A stretch of 6,749 nt of DNA from Cytophagales bacterium (GTDB lineage: Bacteria > Bacteroidota > Bacteroidia > Cytophagales > ES-bin-26). Below are positions 5,480 to 6,749 of this stretch, piece by piece. A program made the position numbers and the translations under genes. The stretch lies in contig JACMKY010000694.1 of assembly GCA_014379925.1 (NCBI GenBank), positions 1 to 6,749 on the forward strand. Direction: 5' to 3'. The first letter of the stretch is position 1. The number at the start of each line of letters is the position of its first letter. The notes under the pieces are model-generated. The model was not told where the DNA came from. It searched no databases and saw nothing but the letters and a program-made list of their open reading frames with translations.

Positions 5480-6749
5480 TCAAAGGCTTACGTTCAAACC
5501 CACTTGAATGGTACGGGGTTGCGGTACGGTGGCCCAGTCGAAGTTCTTGGTGTTCTGCAGCCCGCTCTGGGAGTTCACTTCCGGGTCCAGCCCCGAATAG
5601 CCCGTAAAGGTGAGCAGGTTGGTGCCCTGTACGTACAACCGCAGCGACGCCAGTTTGAGCTTGGCCACCAGGGCCGGCGGCAGGGTGTAGCCCAGCGTGA
5701 GGGTGCGCAGCCGCAGGAACGAGCCGTCCTCCAGGTAGCGGGTGCTCAGGTTCTGCAGCGGGCCGCCGTAGTTGTTGCTGGTCGGCCGGGTGGTCAGACG
5801 CGGAATGTCGGTCACGTCGCCGGGCTTCTGCCAGCGTTCGAGCTGTTCGGGAAAGTAGCCGATGTTCCGTTGCAGGCCGCCGTGCACCATGAAGTACCGG
5901 TTCATGTTGATGATCTGCGCCCCGGATTCGAAATAGAAGAAGAAACCCAAATCAATTCCTTTATAAGTCAATGAGTTGGTGATGCCTCCCTGGAAGTCCG
6001 GCCAGGCGTTGCCCACAATCTGGCGGTCGTCCACCGTGAGTTGCCCGTCCGGGTTCACGTCGGCGTACTCGGCGTCGCCGGTTTCGGGATTGACCCGGGT
6101 TTGCTGGTACAACCAGAAGGAATACAGGGAGGCGCCCTCCTTGAGCAGGAAGATGTCGCGCGAACCGGTCGGGAACGAAGAGGCCAGCTTCTCGATCCGG
6201 TTGACGTTGCGCGAGAGGTTGAAATTCGTCGTCCAGGTGAAGGCCCCGTTCTGGACGTTGGTGGCGGTGAGCGCCACCTCGAAGCCGCGGTTGCTGACGG
6301 CCCCGAAGTTCTGGACCAGGGAAGAATAGCCCAGCTTGCGGGGAACGGGTACGTTGAGCAACAAATCGCTGGTGTACTTGTCGTAGTAGTTGAACTCCAG
6401 TTGCAACCGGTTTTTCAGCAGTCCCACGTCCACGCCCGCGTTCCACTGCCGGGTGGTTTCCCAGCTCAGGTCCGGGTTGGCGAGCTGGAAAGCCGACGTG
6501 CCGGGCAGGTCCTGGTAGTTGGCGCCGGCTTGCCACAACCCCAGCGAAGCAAAGTCGTTGATGCCGCTCTGGTTGCCGGTCAGCCCGACGCTGCCGCGCA
6601 GCTTCAGCTCGTCGAACAGGTTCAGCTTCTTGACGAACCCCTCTTCGGCCAACCGCCAGGCCACGCCCACCGACGGGAAGTAGCCCCACCGGTTGTTGGC
6701 CCCGAAGCGCGAGGAAGCGTCCGCCCGCAGGCTCCCCTCCAGCGAGTAG
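5480..6749 (-). CDS. susC: SusC/RagA-family TonB-dependent outer-membrane receptor, C-terminal part (5' end outside window)
   Basis: The frame is open to the window edge, giving the last 422 residues; a complete SusC has about 1000, so the signal peptide, carboxypeptidase-like N-terminal domain, TonB box, plug and early barrel strands are missing. GTG codons such as the one at 6670 are internal, because family-typical sequence continues upstream of it: SLRADASSRFGANNRWGYFPS near 6742-6684 matches the SusC barrel block 'R.DGSSRFG..NRWG.FPS'. Further signatures are LRGSVGLTGNQSGINDFAS, WETTRQWNAGVDVGL, the DVNPDGQLTVDDRQIVG metal-site-like loop, FLRLRTLTLGYTLP and LYVQGTNLLTFTGYSGLDPE. The protein is a 22-strand barrel importer powered by TonB that pairs with the SusD encoded just downstream. 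The final strand ends VGLNVSL, with leucine where most family members end in phenylalanine. Substrate cannot be told from this part. Confidence 0.94.
   Translation of the reverse strand, partial: YSLEGSLRADASSRFGANNRWGYFPSVGVAWRLAEEGFVKKLNLFDELKLRGSVGLTGNQSGINDFASLGLWQAGANYQDLPGTSAFQLANPDLSWETTRQWNAGVDVGLLKNRLQLEFNYYDKYTSDLLLNVPVPRKLGYSSLVQNFGAVSNRGFEVALTATNVQNGAFTWTTNFNLSRNVNRIEKLASSFPTGSRDIFLLKEGASLYSFWLYQQTRVNPETGDAEYADVNPDGQLTVDDRQIVGNAWPDFQGGITNSLTYKGIDLGFFFYFESGAQIINMNRYFMVHGGLQRNIGYFPEQLERWQKPGDVTDIPRLTTRPTSNNYGGPLQNLSTRYLEDGSFLRLRTLTLGYTLPPALVAKLKLASLRLYVQGTNLLTFTGYSGLDPEVNSQSGLQNTKNFDWATVPQPRTIQVGLNVSL

Noticed and set aside
5961..6689. 242-codon minus-strand open frame overlapping susC in another frame
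   Set aside because: The overlapping frame carries the SusC barrel signatures; this one is arginine/glutamine-rich and ends inside susC.

Overview
The window looks like a piece of a GC-rich Bacteroidota chromosome, probably from the Cytophagales side of the phylum. Three things point there. It has an adjacent SusC/SusD pair. The SusD protein has a lipoprotein signal with an acidic residue right after the cysteine. The intergenic DNA contains short AT-rich runs built on CAATTGTCAATTA-like words next to a GTGAGCGCAGTCGAAC-like word, a style of dispersed spacer repeat common in this phylum. None of the translation starts has a convincing Shine-Dalgarno sequence, which also fits.

Layout from left to right. 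A plus-strand gene ends at base 51; only its last 16 codons are visible and they resemble the end of a zinc-dependent medium-chain alcohol/sorbitol dehydrogenase. A 15-bp inverted repeat that probably acts as its terminator follows. Bases 52-716 form a convergent gap with no intact gene. It holds three strong inverted repeats (78-134, 568-616, 663-696), a short minus-strand coding remnant with a FlgD-like/T9SS-like C-terminal domain (339-524), and a stretch (about 90-371) that is open in several frames without a usable start.

The rest is one minus-strand transcription unit read right to left: the C-terminal 422 residues of a SusC/RagA-type TonB-dependent receptor (cut by the window edge), a complete SusD/RagB lipoprotein, and a complete secreted protein of 1072 residues made of Asp-box (BNR) repeats with a sortilin/VPS10-like beta-propeller. 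SusC and SusD should form an outer-membrane pedal-bin transporter, with SusD capturing ligand outside and SusC importing it with TonB energy. The BNR protein is exported by a Sec signal and probably works in the periplasm or at the surface. Databases often call such proteins 'glycosyl hydrolase', but no catalytic glycosidase signature is visible. No polysaccharide-degrading enzyme, sensor or anti-sigma factor lies inside the window, so the transported substrate cannot be named.

I did not find a clearly novel system. The most useful leads are the decayed FlgD-like gene end, the stack of hairpins in the convergent gap, and the repeat-built spacers on both sides of susD.
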